Positions 53,084-61,691 of a DNA stretch of 64,000 bases are shown here, in pieces. Origin of the DNA: Chryseobacterium gwangjuense (GTDB taxonomy: Bacteria > Bacteroidota > Bacteroidia > Flavobacteriales > Weeksellaceae); the NCBI RefSeq assembly GCF_021311115.1, contig NZ_JAJTNP010000001.1, positions 248,001 to 312,000 of the forward strand, in the 5' to 3' direction. The position numbers and the translations under genes are program-made. The notes below the pieces were generated by a model that ran no database searches, had not been told where the DNA came from, and saw nothing but the letters and a program-made list of their open reading frames with translations. Position 1 is the first letter of the stretch; each line of letters begins with the position of its first letter.

Positions 53084-54157
53084 TTAAAACAGATTGCCCT
53101 TCAACTGAATTTTTATGAAAGCTGACTTTTGCTTCTTACCAACTGATGGAGCCGAAGTTGTAGGATAAACTTCTGCATAAAATATTTCATGATCTGCCCA
53201 AAAAGATTTTGTTTCATTGGCGATCTTAAAATTGGTAAAATTCATATATAAAAGGTTCTCCTGATTATAATTTTGTTCTAAATATCTGATGATTACAAAA
53301 TCACTACCTGTATCATTGTTTGAAGCGATGTAAGAAATCCATTTCTTAGTCGGAAGAATTTGCGGGTAGCCTCCTGCAAATATTTCAACATTCGCTAAAG
53401 GTTTTACATGATAAAAAGAATAATAAGAGTTCGGAGTATCTATCGAAGTTTCTTTGAAGATCTCTAAATTCAGATTAGAAAATCCTCCAATATATTCACT
53501 GGACGATCCTCCGTCTTCTGTAGATTCATTTTCATCAGGCATAATCACGGTTTCTTTTGTGTTTTCAGTATATACCCATTGGTCATGTTTTAATTTTACA
53601 TGTGGATTTTTCACTAAAACTTCATCGATCCGGTTTTTAGAAGCCATTTTAAATTCCTGTTCAGAAACTTCTACAATCGTACCATATTTCTTGAAAGATT
53701 TGTTATCAAAATCATCAGACTTTTTAAAAGTACTGCCTCTGATCTCATAAAGATTCACACCTTTTAAAGTTAAATCAAATGCCGCCGTGAATTCCGATTT
53801 CAAAACAAAAGCTTCAATGCTGTTTGAAATATTATTTTCAATACTATAATGAATAGAGTAGAAGTCATCAAACTCTTCAAATCCATAATACTTATCAATT
53901 TGATGATAAGCCATTTTCAGATGAGCTGCATCTTTGTTTGGAGCCACAAAAAACCGTACTGAATCTAACTTGGTAAATAATTGAAAGGGGACATCCTGCA
54001 CATTATCTACCCCTTTTATCTTTTTAAAATCGGAAAAAGTAATGGTTTTCTGAATAACGGTCAACTCTTCTTTGCTGGTTTCCGGTGCTTTATTCTTTGG
54101 ATTACATCCCACAAAAACAAGCATAGATGTTATAAAGAAATGAGATAGGCTTTTCAT
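53084..54157 (-). CDS. Lipoprotein of unknown function
   Basis: A 357-residue lipoprotein. The frame is open back to 54265, but ATG 54157 begins a proper signal peptide (MKSLSHFFITSMLVFVGC, Cys18); the upstream stretch is not signal-like. The mature part has charged, aromatic-rich segments (FAGGYPQILPTKKWISYIASNN, WADHEIFYAEVYPTT) and a basic C-terminus (KKQKSAFIKIQLKGNLF). No domain is recognised. It is divergent from another lipoprotein gene at 54308 and follows the secreted gene at 52371-52937 on the same strand. Confidence 0.6.
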   Translation of the reverse strand: MKSLSHFFITSMLVFVGCNPKNKAPETSKEELTVIQKTITFSDFKKIKGVDNVQDVPFQLFTKLDSVRFFVAPNKDAAHLKMAYHQIDKYYGFEEFDDFYSIHYSIENNISNSIEAFVLKSEFTAAFDLTLKGVNLYEIRGSTFKKSDDFDNKSFKKYGTIVEVSEQEFKMASKNRIDEVLVKNPHVKLKHDQWVYTENTKETVIMPDENESTEDGGSSSEYIGGFSNLNLEIFKETSIDTPNSYYSFYHVKPLANVEIFAGGYPQILPTKKWISYIASNNDTGSDFVIIRYLEQNYNQENLLYMNFTNFKIANETKSFWADHEIFYAEVYPTTSAPSVGKKQKSAFIKIQLKGNLF

Positions 54158-54307
54158 TTTTGTATTTTTTTTCAGCCAAAGGTATATGTATTCCCAACAA
54201 AACTGATTAACATGGGGAATAAATGGCTGAAAACAGGGATATACTGAATGGTCTATTTTAGACATTTTTGCAAAGGATAAATTAACGTATTGTAAATTAT
54301 TTTACAG

Positions 54308-54868
54308 ATGAAAAATATAATAATCAACTGGTCGGTTGTAATAGCTTTGCTTGCTTCCTGTTCACCTGCTACAGAAAAAAAAGTAGTCAAAACAGATTCT
54401 ACAAAGGCAAAAGTAGACACAGTTCCGACACTTGAATCTGAAAAGAAAAATAAATCAGAATCAGAAATACCCAATGATTTTTCTGCGTTAGTTCCCATTG
54501 ATATATTGAATAGCAAAAGCACAAATGTGTATGAAAAATACGGGATAGAGTTCTCAGGAAACTGTTATTCATGCGATTTAGCAAGCTTATCGATAACAAA
54601 GGGTAAAATGATCTGGACCAATATCTGTGATGAAGATGATGCTTTTGAAATGAATGATTTCTCAGTTGTTAATGAAGGAAACAAAACAATTTTGAAAACA
54701 TCAGAAACAACCTATATTTTAACACAAATAGATCAAGCACCTGTTTACGAGCTGGTTGTTGAAGGTAAAAAACTTGATTTACATAATAAAAGACTTTCCA
54801 GATATTTTACAACCCAACACGCCTTGTCCCTTTTCAAAGAACACGACTGTGGTAATTTTGAGGGGTAA
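54308..54868 (+). CDS. Lipoprotein of unknown function
   Basis: A 186-residue lipoprotein with signal peptide ending in LLASC (Cys about 18), a charged linker (KKVVKTDSTKAKVDTVPTLESEKKNKSES) and a C-terminal domain with three cysteines that may bind or pair (GNCYSCDLAS, ICDEDD, and EHDCGNF at the end). No family is recognised. It is the last gene of the accessory island and faces infC tail to tail. Divergent from the lipoprotein at 53084. Confidence 0.65.
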   Translation: MKNIIINWSVVIALLASCSPATEKKVVKTDSTKAKVDTVPTLESEKKNKSESEIPNDFSALVPIDILNSKSTNVYEKYGIEFSGNCYSCDLASLSITKGKMIWTNICDEDDAFEMNDFSVVNEGNKTILKTSETTYILTQIDQAPVYELVVEGKKLDLHNKRLSRYFTTQHALSLFKEHDCGNFEG

Positions 54869-55142
54869 TATTATAAAAGATTAATAAAATTAGTGATCCG
54901 GACGGGAGTAGAGCAGTCCTAAAAATTGAGAAAGAGTTTTTAGTTATTTAAAATGATTTACTTTTTAAAAACACAATAATTAATATAGAATCATTTTATT
55001 CGTAAGTAAGCTTGCAATAACATCAAATACTAAAATCTTTGCATAAAATATATTGCATAGGTTAGCTTCATCAACTTTGACGATTGATCCGGATCAACTA
55101 TTTTTCTATGTTTCATACAGCTTTCAGAGAAAACTGTGATAT
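54869..55142. other. Non-coding region at the right end of the accessory island
   Basis: About 270 bases between the convergent lipoprotein and infC, without a credible frame. It contains a perfect 14-base palindrome, TTGATCCGGATCAA (55084-55097), and an earlier TGATCCGGA (54894-54902). Being in a convergent spacer, it is not an obvious operator. No transposon ends are seen. Confidence 0.4.
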
Positions 55143-55173
55143 AAAAAAACCTCAAATTACTTTGAGGTTTTTT
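55143..55173. terminator. Terminator after infC
   Basis: AAAAACCTCAAA and TTTGAGGTTTTT form a perfect 12-base stem with a 4-base loop; A and T runs flank it. It ends infC on the minus strand, so thrS-infC is closed as a separate unit here. Confidence 0.88.
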
Positions 55174-55194
55174 TATATTAAAATAATGACTTAA

Positions 55195-55755
55195 TTATTT
55201 TGCTGGTTTTTTAGGACTCATCATCATAATCATTCTCTTTCCTTCAAGTTTAGGAAGCTGGTCTACTTTTCCAACGTGCTCCAATTCCTGAGCCAGTTTT
55301 AAAAGCAAGATTTCTCCCTGATCTTTAAAGATAATCGAACGTCCTTTAAAAAATACGTAGGTTTTCAGTTTTGAACCTTCTTCAAGGAATTTTTCAGCAT
55401 GCTTTTTCTTGAATTCGTAATCGTGATCATCAGTCTGAGGACCGAAACGGATCTCTTTCACAACTACTTTTACTTGCTTAGCTTTTAGCTCCTTTTGCTT
55501 TTTCTTTTGCTCGTATAAGAATTTTTTATATTCTAATACTCTCGCAATAAACGGTTCTGCCTTATCGGAAATTACTACTAAGTCCAATTCCTGTTCCGCA
55601 GCAATTTGTCTTGCTTTGTCAATTGGATAAATTCCCGGCTCTACGTTATCTCCCACTAAACGAAGCTCTCTCACACGAATTTTATCGTTGATCAAGTGTG
55701 CGTCCTCTTGTACCGGACGTCTTTGTGGGCCCCTGTTGTTAAATCTTTGTGCTAT
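55195..55755 (-). CDS. infC: Translation initiation factor IF-3, probable AUA start
   Basis: Prevents subunit joining and proofreads the start codon. Conserved IF-3 sequence ([23 protein letters not shown]) extends upstream of the first usual start (TTG 55695). The frame is closed by TAA six codons before GCACAA, and the only start-like codon there is ATA at 55755-55753, giving about 186 residues. E. coli infC uses AUU for autocontrol, so AUA fits the same logic. The body is typical ([45 protein letters not shown] end). It lies 94 bases after thrS and ends in a terminator. Confidence 0.9.
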   Translation of the reverse strand: MAQRFNNRGPQRRPVQEDAHLINDKIRVRELRLVGDNVEPGIYPIDKARQIAAEQELDLVVISDKAEPFIARVLEYKKFLYEQKKKQKELKAKQVKVVVKEIRFGPQTDDHDYEFKKKHAEKFLEEGSKLKTYVFFKGRSIIFKDQGEILLLKLAQELEHVGKVDQLPKLEGKRMIMMMSPKKPAK

Positions 55756-55849
55756 TGTATTATAATTTTATTGGTTAACTTTCTATTTTTATGGATCATT
55801 CTGAACAAAAATTAGTTTTTAAATTTATTCAGAATGATATTTTTTAGAT

Positions 55850-57787
55850 TTAAGCATTAAACTCAAATCCTGTTTTTGATGCTTCTTTAAAATAAGTAAC
55901 GAAATCTTCAATTTTCATAACTCCTAAATCACCTTCGCCACGTCTTCTTACAGAAATTGTGCCATCATTTTCTTCATTTTCTCCCACTACAATCATGAAT
56001 GGAATCTTATTCAATTCTGCATCACGAATCTTTTTACCCGTTTTCTCGTTTCTGTCATCAATTAGTCCGCTAATATCGTGATTTTCCAGTAATTGAGAAA
56101 CTTTTTTAGCATAATCTACATATTTCTCACTGATTGGTAAAATGATGAATTGATCCGGAGCTAGCCACAATGGGAAATCTCCCGCTGTATTTTCAATCAA
56201 AATCGCAATAAATCTTTCCATAGAACCAAATGGCGCTCTGTGAATCATTACCGGTCTGTGCTTTTCACCATCATTTCCTGTATACCAAAGATCGAATCTT
56301 TCCGGTAGGTTATAATCCACCTGAATGGTTCCTAACTGCCATTTTCTTCCTAAAGCATCTTTCACCATGAAATCTAGTTTAGGACCATAGAACGCAGCTT
56401 CGCCGTATTCAGTGACTGTTTTTAAACCTTTTTCAGTGGCAGCAGTTACAATTGCATTTTCAGCTTTCTCCCAATTTTCATCAGTTCCGATATATTTTTC
56501 TTTGTTATTCGGATCTCTTAATGAAATTTGTGCTGTAAAATCAGCAAAACCTAGTGAACCAAAAACATAAAGAACCAAATCAATCGTTTTCTTAAACTCA
56601 TCCATCAACTGATCAGGAGTACAGAATAAATGCGCATCATCCTGAGTAAACCCACGAACTCTCGTTAAGCCGTGAAGCTCACCACTTTGCTCATATCTGT
56701 ATACGGTACCAAATTCTGCATATCTTTTAGGTAAATCTCTGTAGCTCCATTGTGAAGTTTTGTAAATCTCACAGTGATGCGGACAGTTCATTGGCTTCAG
56801 CATAAATTCTTCTCCTTCATTCGGAGTTTTAATAGGCTGGAAGCTGTCTGCTCCATATTTATCCCAATGTCCAGAAGTTACATACAATTCCTTTGCTCCG
56901 ATGTGCGGAGAAATTACAAACTCGTAACCTGCTTTTTTCTGAGCCTCAGAAAGGAAATTTTCTAATTTTTTTCTTAAAGCCGCTCCTTTTGGTAACCATA
57001 AAGGTAATCCTTGACCAACTTTTTCAGAAAAAGCAAAAATTCCTAATTCTTTACCTAATTTTCTGTGGTCTCTCTTTTTAGCTTCTTCTAAAAGCTCAAG
57101 ATATTCAGTTAAATCTTTCTGTTTTGGGAAAGAAATACCATACACTCTCGTCAATTGAGGATTATTTTCATTTCCTCTCCAATATGCTCCGGCTGCATTT
57201 AAAATTTTCATTGCCTTCACAATACTTGTGTTCGGAATGTGTCCTCCACGACAAAGATCTGTGAAATCATCGTGTGTAACAAAAGTGATTTCTCCATCAT
57301 TAAGATTAGAAATCAATTCCACTTTATAAGGATTGTCTGCATACACTTTTAAAGCTTCTTCTTTAGAAACAGGGTACAAAGAGAACGTTGAACCTTTTTT
57401 AGCATTTTCCAATACTTTTTTCTCAATTTTCTCGAAGTCTTTATCAGATAAACTTTCGTCACCGAAATCTACATCATAATAGAATCCTTTTTCAATTGCT
57501 GGACCAATTGTCAACTTAGCATTAGGATAAAACTCAAGGATAGCCTGCGCCAAAAGGTGGGCTGAAGAATGCCAGAAAGCTTTCTTACCAAGATCATCAT
57601 TCCAGGTCAACAATTGTACCGTAGAATCCGTGGTTATAGGTGTGGTCGTCTCTACTTGTTTGTCATTTACAACTGCGGAAATGGTATTTCTAGCCAATCC
57701 CTCGCTTATAGATTTTGCCACATCTAGCGGAGTTACTCCCGCCTCGAATTCTCTGACGCTATTGTCTGGAAGTGTAATTTTTATCAT
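55850..57787 (-). CDS. thrS: Threonyl-tRNA synthetase
   Basis: Charges tRNA-Thr. The 645-residue class II synthetase has a TGS domain (about 1-62), the editing domain (about 65-225, with [11 protein letters not shown] and the [11 protein letters not shown] metal-type motif), the catalytic core (about 240-540; [40 protein letters not shown]) and a C-terminal anticodon domain. Motifs and length are normal. A -7 box TATTTTTG lies on the minus strand at 57819-57812, giving a leader too short for a T-box or E. coli-like operator. infC follows. Confidence 0.97.
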   Translation of the reverse strand: MIKITLPDNSVREFEAGVTPLDVAKSISEGLARNTISAVVNDKQVETTTPITTDSTVQLLTWNDDLGKKAFWHSSAHLLAQAILEFYPNAKLTIGPAIEKGFYYDVDFGDESLSDKDFEKIEKKVLENAKKGSTFSLYPVSKEEALKVYADNPYKVELISNLNDGEITFVTHDDFTDLCRGGHIPNTSIVKAMKILNAAGAYWRGNENNPQLTRVYGISFPKQKDLTEYLELLEEAKKRDHRKLGKELGIFAFSEKVGQGLPLWLPKGAALRKKLENFLSEAQKKAGYEFVISPHIGAKELYVTSGHWDKYGADSFQPIKTPNEGEEFMLKPMNCPHHCEIYKTSQWSYRDLPKRYAEFGTVYRYEQSGELHGLTRVRGFTQDDAHLFCTPDQLMDEFKKTIDLVLYVFGSLGFADFTAQISLRDPNNKEKYIGTDENWEKAENAIVTAATEKGLKTVTEYGEAAFYGPKLDFMVKDALGRKWQLGTIQVDYNLPERFDLWYTGNDGEKHRPVMIHRAPFGSMERFIAILIENTAGDFPLWLAPDQFIILPISEKYVDYAKKVSQLLENHDISGLIDDRNEKTGKKIRDAELNKIPFMIVVGENEENDGTISVRRRGEGDLGVMKIEDFVTYFKEASKTGFEFNA

Positions 57788-58084
57788 TGTTTACTAAGAA
57801 ATTTTAAGATGCAAAAATACGGAATTTTTAATAAAAAAACGACATCTATGCGACTTATAGATAAGATTTAATATGAAAATTTAACAAAAATCGTTTTTAG
57901 TAATCAATAATTTTTTATTGTTTTAATTATAAATGAGTTAATTATCTCTGATTCTTCTTTTTATCTTTTACTTTCACATTAAGAATTCCCACTTTATAGC
58001 TTACTTAGCTGTGAATATCTCTATATAATAAAGGTTTTCTATACTATTTGGATTTTCGGACTTCTTTAAAAGATTTAGATATAT
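57788..58084. other. AT-rich non-coding spacer upstream of thrS
   Basis: About 300 bases between thrS and the small charged protein gene. It holds the thrS -7 box (57812-57819, minus strand) near one end and a terminator at the other. I see no gene, repeat or RNA in the remainder. Confidence 0.5.
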
Positions 58085-58125
58085 AAAAAAAGATTCTGCC
58101 TTCTTAAGACAGAACCTTTTTATTT
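58085..58125 (-). terminator. Terminator of the MazG-like operon
   Basis: On the minus strand GGTTCTGTCTT pairs with AAGGCAGAATC (one G-T pair) around a short loop, followed by a T run. Confidence 0.75.
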
Positions 58126-58130
58126 TAAGA

Positions 58131-58316
58131 TTATTCTTTTGTATTATCTGTTTTTCCTGATTTGTTTTTTGAAGATTTCTGAACATCTTCTTTATCAATA
58201 TCAGGTGGATTCGTTTTCTTCGACGAAGCAGGAATATCGGGAAAATCCTGATTTTGTTTCTTTGTTTCTGCGCTGTTGGCAGATTCTTTTCCTTTTTTAT
58301 CTCCTTTTGAGTCCAT
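58131..58316 (-). CDS. Small charged protein of unknown function
   Basis: A 61-residue hydrophilic protein, rich in Lys, Asp, Ser and Glu and probably disordered (MDSKGDKKGKESANSAETKKQ to the KTDNTKE end). It starts 12 bases after the DUF4230 gene and lies before the operon terminator, which supports it as a real last gene. No family recognised. Confidence 0.5.
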   Translation of the reverse strand: MDSKGDKKGKESANSAETKKQNQDFPDIPASSKKTNPPDIDKEDVQKSSKNKSGKTDNTKE

Positions 58317-58328
58317 AACTTTTGAATT

Positions 58329-58934
58329 TTATAGTCCTAAAATACCCAGCTTACCGGTCTGGTCTTCTATACTATAATTCAAAGCCTTTGCCAAAACGAA
58401 AATATTGTTCAGATTTTCCATCAGCTGTTTATGTCCTTCTGTTCTCAACTTATTCTGATCAACAGATTTCATTGCTGTTTCTTTTGCTTTCTGAGTCACA
58501 TTTTTAATGTCTTTTTCAGAAATCCTGTTGAAAAAAGAATCGTCTAATGATTGGATTTCCACACTGGGTGTTATCCTGATATTTGCTTCCGGAAGGTCTG
58601 TGATAATAAGCTTTTTATTAATGGAATCGACCTTAATTTTCATTTTATTAAGATCATAAGAAACCTGCGCATTAGTTTTAGTATATGTAATAATGCTGTT
58701 GCTGGAAACTTCTTTTCCGAAAAATTCATAGCCCATTTTCGTCTTCTGCATTGTAGAAAAATTCTGCTCAATCACCACCATTTTATTCATTTTAGAAATC
58801 TGGTTCGTCAGAATGTAATAATCTGATTGTTCAGTTTTTCCTCCAAGATGTAAACAAGATTTCAATCCAAAGAAAAGCACTACCATTAACAAAGCTCCTG
58901 CTAAGAACGGTATTATGAATCTGATATTTTTCAA
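58329..58934 (-). CDS. DUF4230 family protein
   Basis: A 201-residue protein with one N-terminal membrane helix (about 6-26), then a periplasmic domain with the DUF4230 pattern: ISKMNKMVVIEQNFSTMQKTKMGYEFFGKEV, a middle YTKTNAQVSYDLNKMKIKVDS and a C-terminal helix (VTQKAKETAMKSVDQNKLRTEG). Function is unknown. It lies in a tight minus-strand operon: five bases after the thioredoxin-like gene, twelve before the small protein. Confidence 0.7.
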   Translation of the reverse strand: MKNIRFIIPFLAGALLMVVLFFGLKSCLHLGGKTEQSDYYILTNQISKMNKMVVIEQNFSTMQKTKMGYEFFGKEVSSNSIITYTKTNAQVSYDLNKMKIKVDSINKKLIITDLPEANIRITPSVEIQSLDDSFFNRISEKDIKNVTQKAKETAMKSVDQNKLRTEGHKQLMENLNNIFVLAKALNYSIEDQTGKLGILGL

Positions 58935-58939
58935 ATCTG

Positions 58940-59503
58940 TTATTTTATAATTTCATTGATGACAGATTGGTCGTCTTTCTTCAGAATATTCACTAAATCT
59001 CTTTCAATATAACCTGTAGTAGGCATTTCGATGATTCTTCCGATTTCTTTACCATATTTCTCTACAATAATAGTCGGAACTTTCTGAATATTATAACGAC
59101 CTTCGTCTCCGGTTGGAGATTCTTTTTTACGATTTACTGCAATGATCGTTAGTTTATTATCCGGATATTTCACTTCCTCCAATATTTTCATCAGTCTCGG
59201 AAAATCTCTGTGGCTGTCTTCGCACCACGTTCCCATAAAAACAATGATATTATAGGAGTTTATTTTATCTTTTTTAAGATCATTGATGGCTTTTTGATCC
59301 ATTGCATACTCATCATGTTCTTTTACATACCAGTCTGCATACGGAGCTTTCAGGAACTGATCTTTTAATTGGTGTCCTAAAAGCATTTTGCCGTCATTAG
59401 TTGTTTCAACTTCGCGGTTTACTACCACTTTTTGAGCACTGAACTGTTGGGCTGTAAGAGCCAAACATGAGATCACGGCAATATTTGTAATCAGTTTTTT
59501 CAT
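58940..59503 (-). CDS. Secreted thioredoxin-like protein with single-cysteine active site
   Basis: A 187-residue protein with signal peptide (LITNIAVISCLALTAQQFSA then QK) and a thioredoxin fold (about 80-180). The active-site region reads FMGTWCEDSHRDFPRLM: the usual CxxC is CxxS, so a normal dithiol cycle is not possible. TIIAVNRKKES and VPTIIVEKYGKEIGRI (cis-proline loop) support the fold. It may act as a disulfide isomerase or chaperone-like partner; this is inference. It starts one base after the MazG-like stop. Confidence 0.8.
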   Translation of the reverse strand: MKKLITNIAVISCLALTAQQFSAQKVVVNREVETTNDGKMLLGHQLKDQFLKAPYADWYVKEHDEYAMDQKAINDLKKDKINSYNIIVFMGTWCEDSHRDFPRLMKILEEVKYPDNKLTIIAVNRKKESPTGDEGRYNIQKVPTIIVEKYGKEIGRIIEMPTTGYIERDLVNILKKDDQSVINEIIK

Positions 59504-59504
59504 A

Positions 59505-59972
59505 TTATTTTTCGATAATTGTCTTCAGATCAGCCGGAGAATAATATTTATTTTTCAGAACTTTATGATCGGCCTGTCTGTAAACATTGAATTTCTCACC
59601 TGATTTTTCATAAAATGATTCTACGTCTTTTGCTTTATAAAACTCAACGGTTTCCTGTGCCTGTTCTTCATTATCACAAGCTTTCGACATATTGGAACGC
59701 TGAACTTCGTTGAATAGCTCTACAAATTTGTTGCCAAGTCCGAATTCTAATACGGCTCCACTCAAAACATATTGCAAATCACATAATGCATCAGCAATTT
59801 CTACAATATCATTATCCGCAATCGCTTGTTTTAATTCGTTCAATTCTTCCTGTAAAAGCTCAACTCTAAGGTTGCATCTTTCCGCTGAAGGAATTTGTGG
59901 AGTATCTAAAATAGGGGCTTTGAAAGTGGTGTGGAATTCTGCTACTTGGTTCAGACTATCAATTTTATCCAT
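59505..59972 (-). CDS. MazG-like nucleotide pyrophosphohydrolase
   Basis: A 155-residue cytosolic all-alpha NTP-PPase (MazG/HisE fold, DR2231-like branch). Metal-binding residues are in LLQEELNELKQAI and the IADALCDLQYV helix (E-x-x-E and D-x-x-D). Such enzymes hydrolyse non-canonical or specific nucleoside triphosphates; the substrate is unknown. It leads a four-gene operon (with the thioredoxin-like, DUF4230 and small genes). A -7 box TATATTTG lies on the minus strand at 59999-59992. Confidence 0.8.
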   Translation of the reverse strand: MDKIDSLNQVAEFHTTFKAPILDTPQIPSAERCNLRVELLQEELNELKQAIADNDIVEIADALCDLQYVLSGAVLEFGLGNKFVELFNEVQRSNMSKACDNEEQAQETVEFYKAKDVESFYEKSGEKFNVYRQADHKVLKNKYYSPADLKTIIEK

Positions 59973-60056
59973 GAATATTTTTTATTTAAAGCAAATATAG
60001 AAAACGATTTTGAAAATGTCTAGCGCTTCTTGATGAATTACCGAATCTTTTTATTA

Positions 60057-60086
60057 AAAAACCACAGCTTCAAAAACTGTGGTTTT
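60057..60086 (-). terminator. Terminator after the TNT / zinc-ribbon pair
   Basis: AAAACCACAG and CTGTGGTTTT form a perfect 10-base stem, followed by a T run on the minus strand. Confidence 0.8.
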
Positions 60087-60117
60087 ACTTTGATTATCGG
60101 ATAATTCAAAAAATCAA

Positions 60118-60537
60118 TTATTTTAATTCTTCATATTCCCAAATACCTGAAATCTCTAAAATTGTTAATCCCGGTTGCTTTTCGCCATAACTAAAAACTC
60201 CTATGTATTTAGACTGACAGGATCCACAATAGGTTCCAAAATATAAAGTAGGCAACTCATTCACCGTTAATTCTCCAAAATGAATTCTTCCTGGTGATGT
60301 TTTCGCAACCATATTATTATTTAAAAGATCTGTTTTCGTCAATACCTTATCCTCATTATAAATCTGAAAGATTGGAAACCCCGATTCATAAGGTGTTATT
60401 TCAACTGTATTGACATGGTTACATTTATTACAGGTGAATTTTACAATTGCTGACGGAATAATCTCATCATTACTAAAATAATTTTTCGCAACAAGCGCTT
60501 TTTTATCGAGAATTATTTTTTTTGATATTGAATGCAT
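60118..60537 (-). CDS. Small zinc-ribbon protein, possible immunity protein
   Basis: A 139-residue cytosolic protein without signal peptide. Two CxxC pairs, FTCNKCNHVN (about 34-37) and GTYCGSCQSKY (about 103-106), form a probable zinc ribbon in a beta-rich domain. It starts 13 bases after the TNT-domain lipoprotein gene and shares its terminator, so the two are one operon. The position and size fit an immunity partner of the toxin, but there is no recognised immunity family; it might equally be unrelated. Confidence 0.55.
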   Translation of the reverse strand: MHSISKKIILDKKALVAKNYFSNDEIIPSAIVKFTCNKCNHVNTVEITPYESGFPIFQIYNEDKVLTKTDLLNNNMVAKTSPGRIHFGELTVNELPTLYFGTYCGSCQSKYIGVFSYGEKQPGLTILEISGIWEYEELK

Positions 60538-60550
60538 TTGAGTTTGTTTA

Positions 60551-61258
60551 TTACTGGATTACCGTACCTACCAGGTTATTATATTTTCCGCTTGGGCTTT
60601 TTTTGATGGTAATTTTTACATATCCTTCTTGTGCTAATTTATTCCAAGTTTTCTGATATCCTGTTGTAATATCGATCGGAATTTTCCACATCGTCTGTTT
60701 TCCTCCTCCAACTTGACCAAACCAAGGAATTACATCTGCTGTTTGGGATTTGAAAGGTAATATATTATTTACAACATCGATCTCATAATAGAAATCATAA
60801 GCATTTTCAGGCTGATTTAAGGCTCTTTGCGAGAAAGTATATGTATATCCGTTGATTATCGGGCTTGTAAAACTTCCTCCCAGAGTAGGAACCCCTGTCC
60901 CGTTATAATTACCAATCGCTCCGCTGTATCTGTCGAATTTCTGTCCGGCTTGTAAAGGTACATCATCTACAATATTATAGCCTCCGTTTGCTGGTGGCCA
61001 TCCTCCATTCAGTTTACTGCCTTTGAAAATAACCTCCAACGCTCCCCACTGTCCTTTTTTGTAGAGTTCAAATATATGATCTCTTGATGCCTGATCTACA
61101 GTTCCGCCCGTATCATAGGTTAAAGCAAAATCGTTAGCATTTTTGTAGAATACAGTTTTAACAGGTGGTACATCAGTTTCCGACTCATTGTCTGAACTAC
61201 ACGCAATTGAAAAAGAAGTAATTGCTAAAAAGAATAAATACTTAAATAAATGTTTCAT
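60551..61258 (-). CDS. Lipoprotein with TNT (NAD glycohydrolase toxin) domain
   Basis: A 235-residue lipoprotein: signal peptide ending in SIAC (Cys about 20), then SSDNESE, like a surface-export signal. About residues 90-230 resemble the TNT domain of the tuberculosis necrotizing toxin, which hydrolyses NAD: NGGWPPANGGYN, LQAGQKFDRYSG, a GGSFTSP element, YDFYYEIDVV, IPWFGQVGGGKQ and a WNKLAQEGYVKI end. The WFGQ glutamine aligns with a residue reported essential in the M. tuberculosis toxin. The activity is inference. A small zinc-ribbon gene follows at 13 bases. Confidence 0.75.
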   Translation of the reverse strand: MKHLFKYLFFLAITSFSIACSSDNESETDVPPVKTVFYKNANDFALTYDTGGTVDQASRDHIFELYKKGQWGALEVIFKGSKLNGGWPPANGGYNIVDDVPLQAGQKFDRYSGAIGNYNGTGVPTLGGSFTSPIINGYTYTFSQRALNQPENAYDFYYEIDVVNNILPFKSQTADVIPWFGQVGGGKQTMWKIPIDITTGYQKTWNKLAQEGYVKITIKKSPSGKYNNLVGTVIQ

Positions 61259-61643
61259 ATAAAAAGTTTAAATTATGTAGGATAGAGTAGACCGCATAAT
61301 AGTTTACCTTGTGACACAACAAGATCTCATCTCAATGATTTTTACTATTATTTTACTGGAAGTTTTACATGATCATTACTTTTATTTAAGATCAAAAAAG
61401 TAATGAATGGTATTACCCGGTTTTTCTAAGAATATAAGTTTTAGAAAACCTCTTCAAGTGCAAGTCGGGTAGGCGGTACAATAGGAATGAATTCCGAATT
61501 CTAAAATTAAATAAAAAATCCATTTAATAGTGGCTTTTTTTGATAAAATTATCATTCCTGCATTAATAATAATTTATAAAAGAAAATTTCACATTCACAT
61601 CTGAATTGATTTTGAATATGTTAATTTGATTTTTAACAATAAA
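61259..61643. other. Non-coding region upstream of the TNT gene
   Basis: About 385 bases between the TNT-domain gene and the terminator of the metalloprotease. No TAnnTTTG box is evident near the TNT start. A short less AT-rich stretch (61455-61490) stands out, but no gene, tRNA or repeat was recognised. Confidence 0.4.
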
Positions 61644-61675
61644 AAAGCTGCCTGTTTTCACAGACAGCCTTACAT
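61644..61675 (-). terminator. Terminator of the metalloprotease gene
   Basis: On the minus strand GGCTGTCTGT pairs with ACAGGCAGCT (one G-T pair) around a 4-base loop and is followed by a T run. Confidence 0.8.
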
Positions 61676-61691
61676 AATTTAATATTCGGTA

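Noticed and set aside
41672..55194. Transposon or phage as the origin of the island
   Set aside because: No transposase, integrase, recombinase or phage gene is encoded, and I found no matching terminal repeats by eye at the two ends.
57788..57850. T-box or translational operator upstream of thrS
   Set aside because: The -7 box lies about 25 bases before the ATG, so the leader is too short for a T-box or an anticodon-mimicking operator.
58001..58198. A small minus-strand frame overlapping the 3' end of the small charged protein gene
   Set aside because: It runs through the operon terminator hairpin and is made of low-complexity Lys/Asn/Leu sequence typical of AT-rich non-coding DNA.
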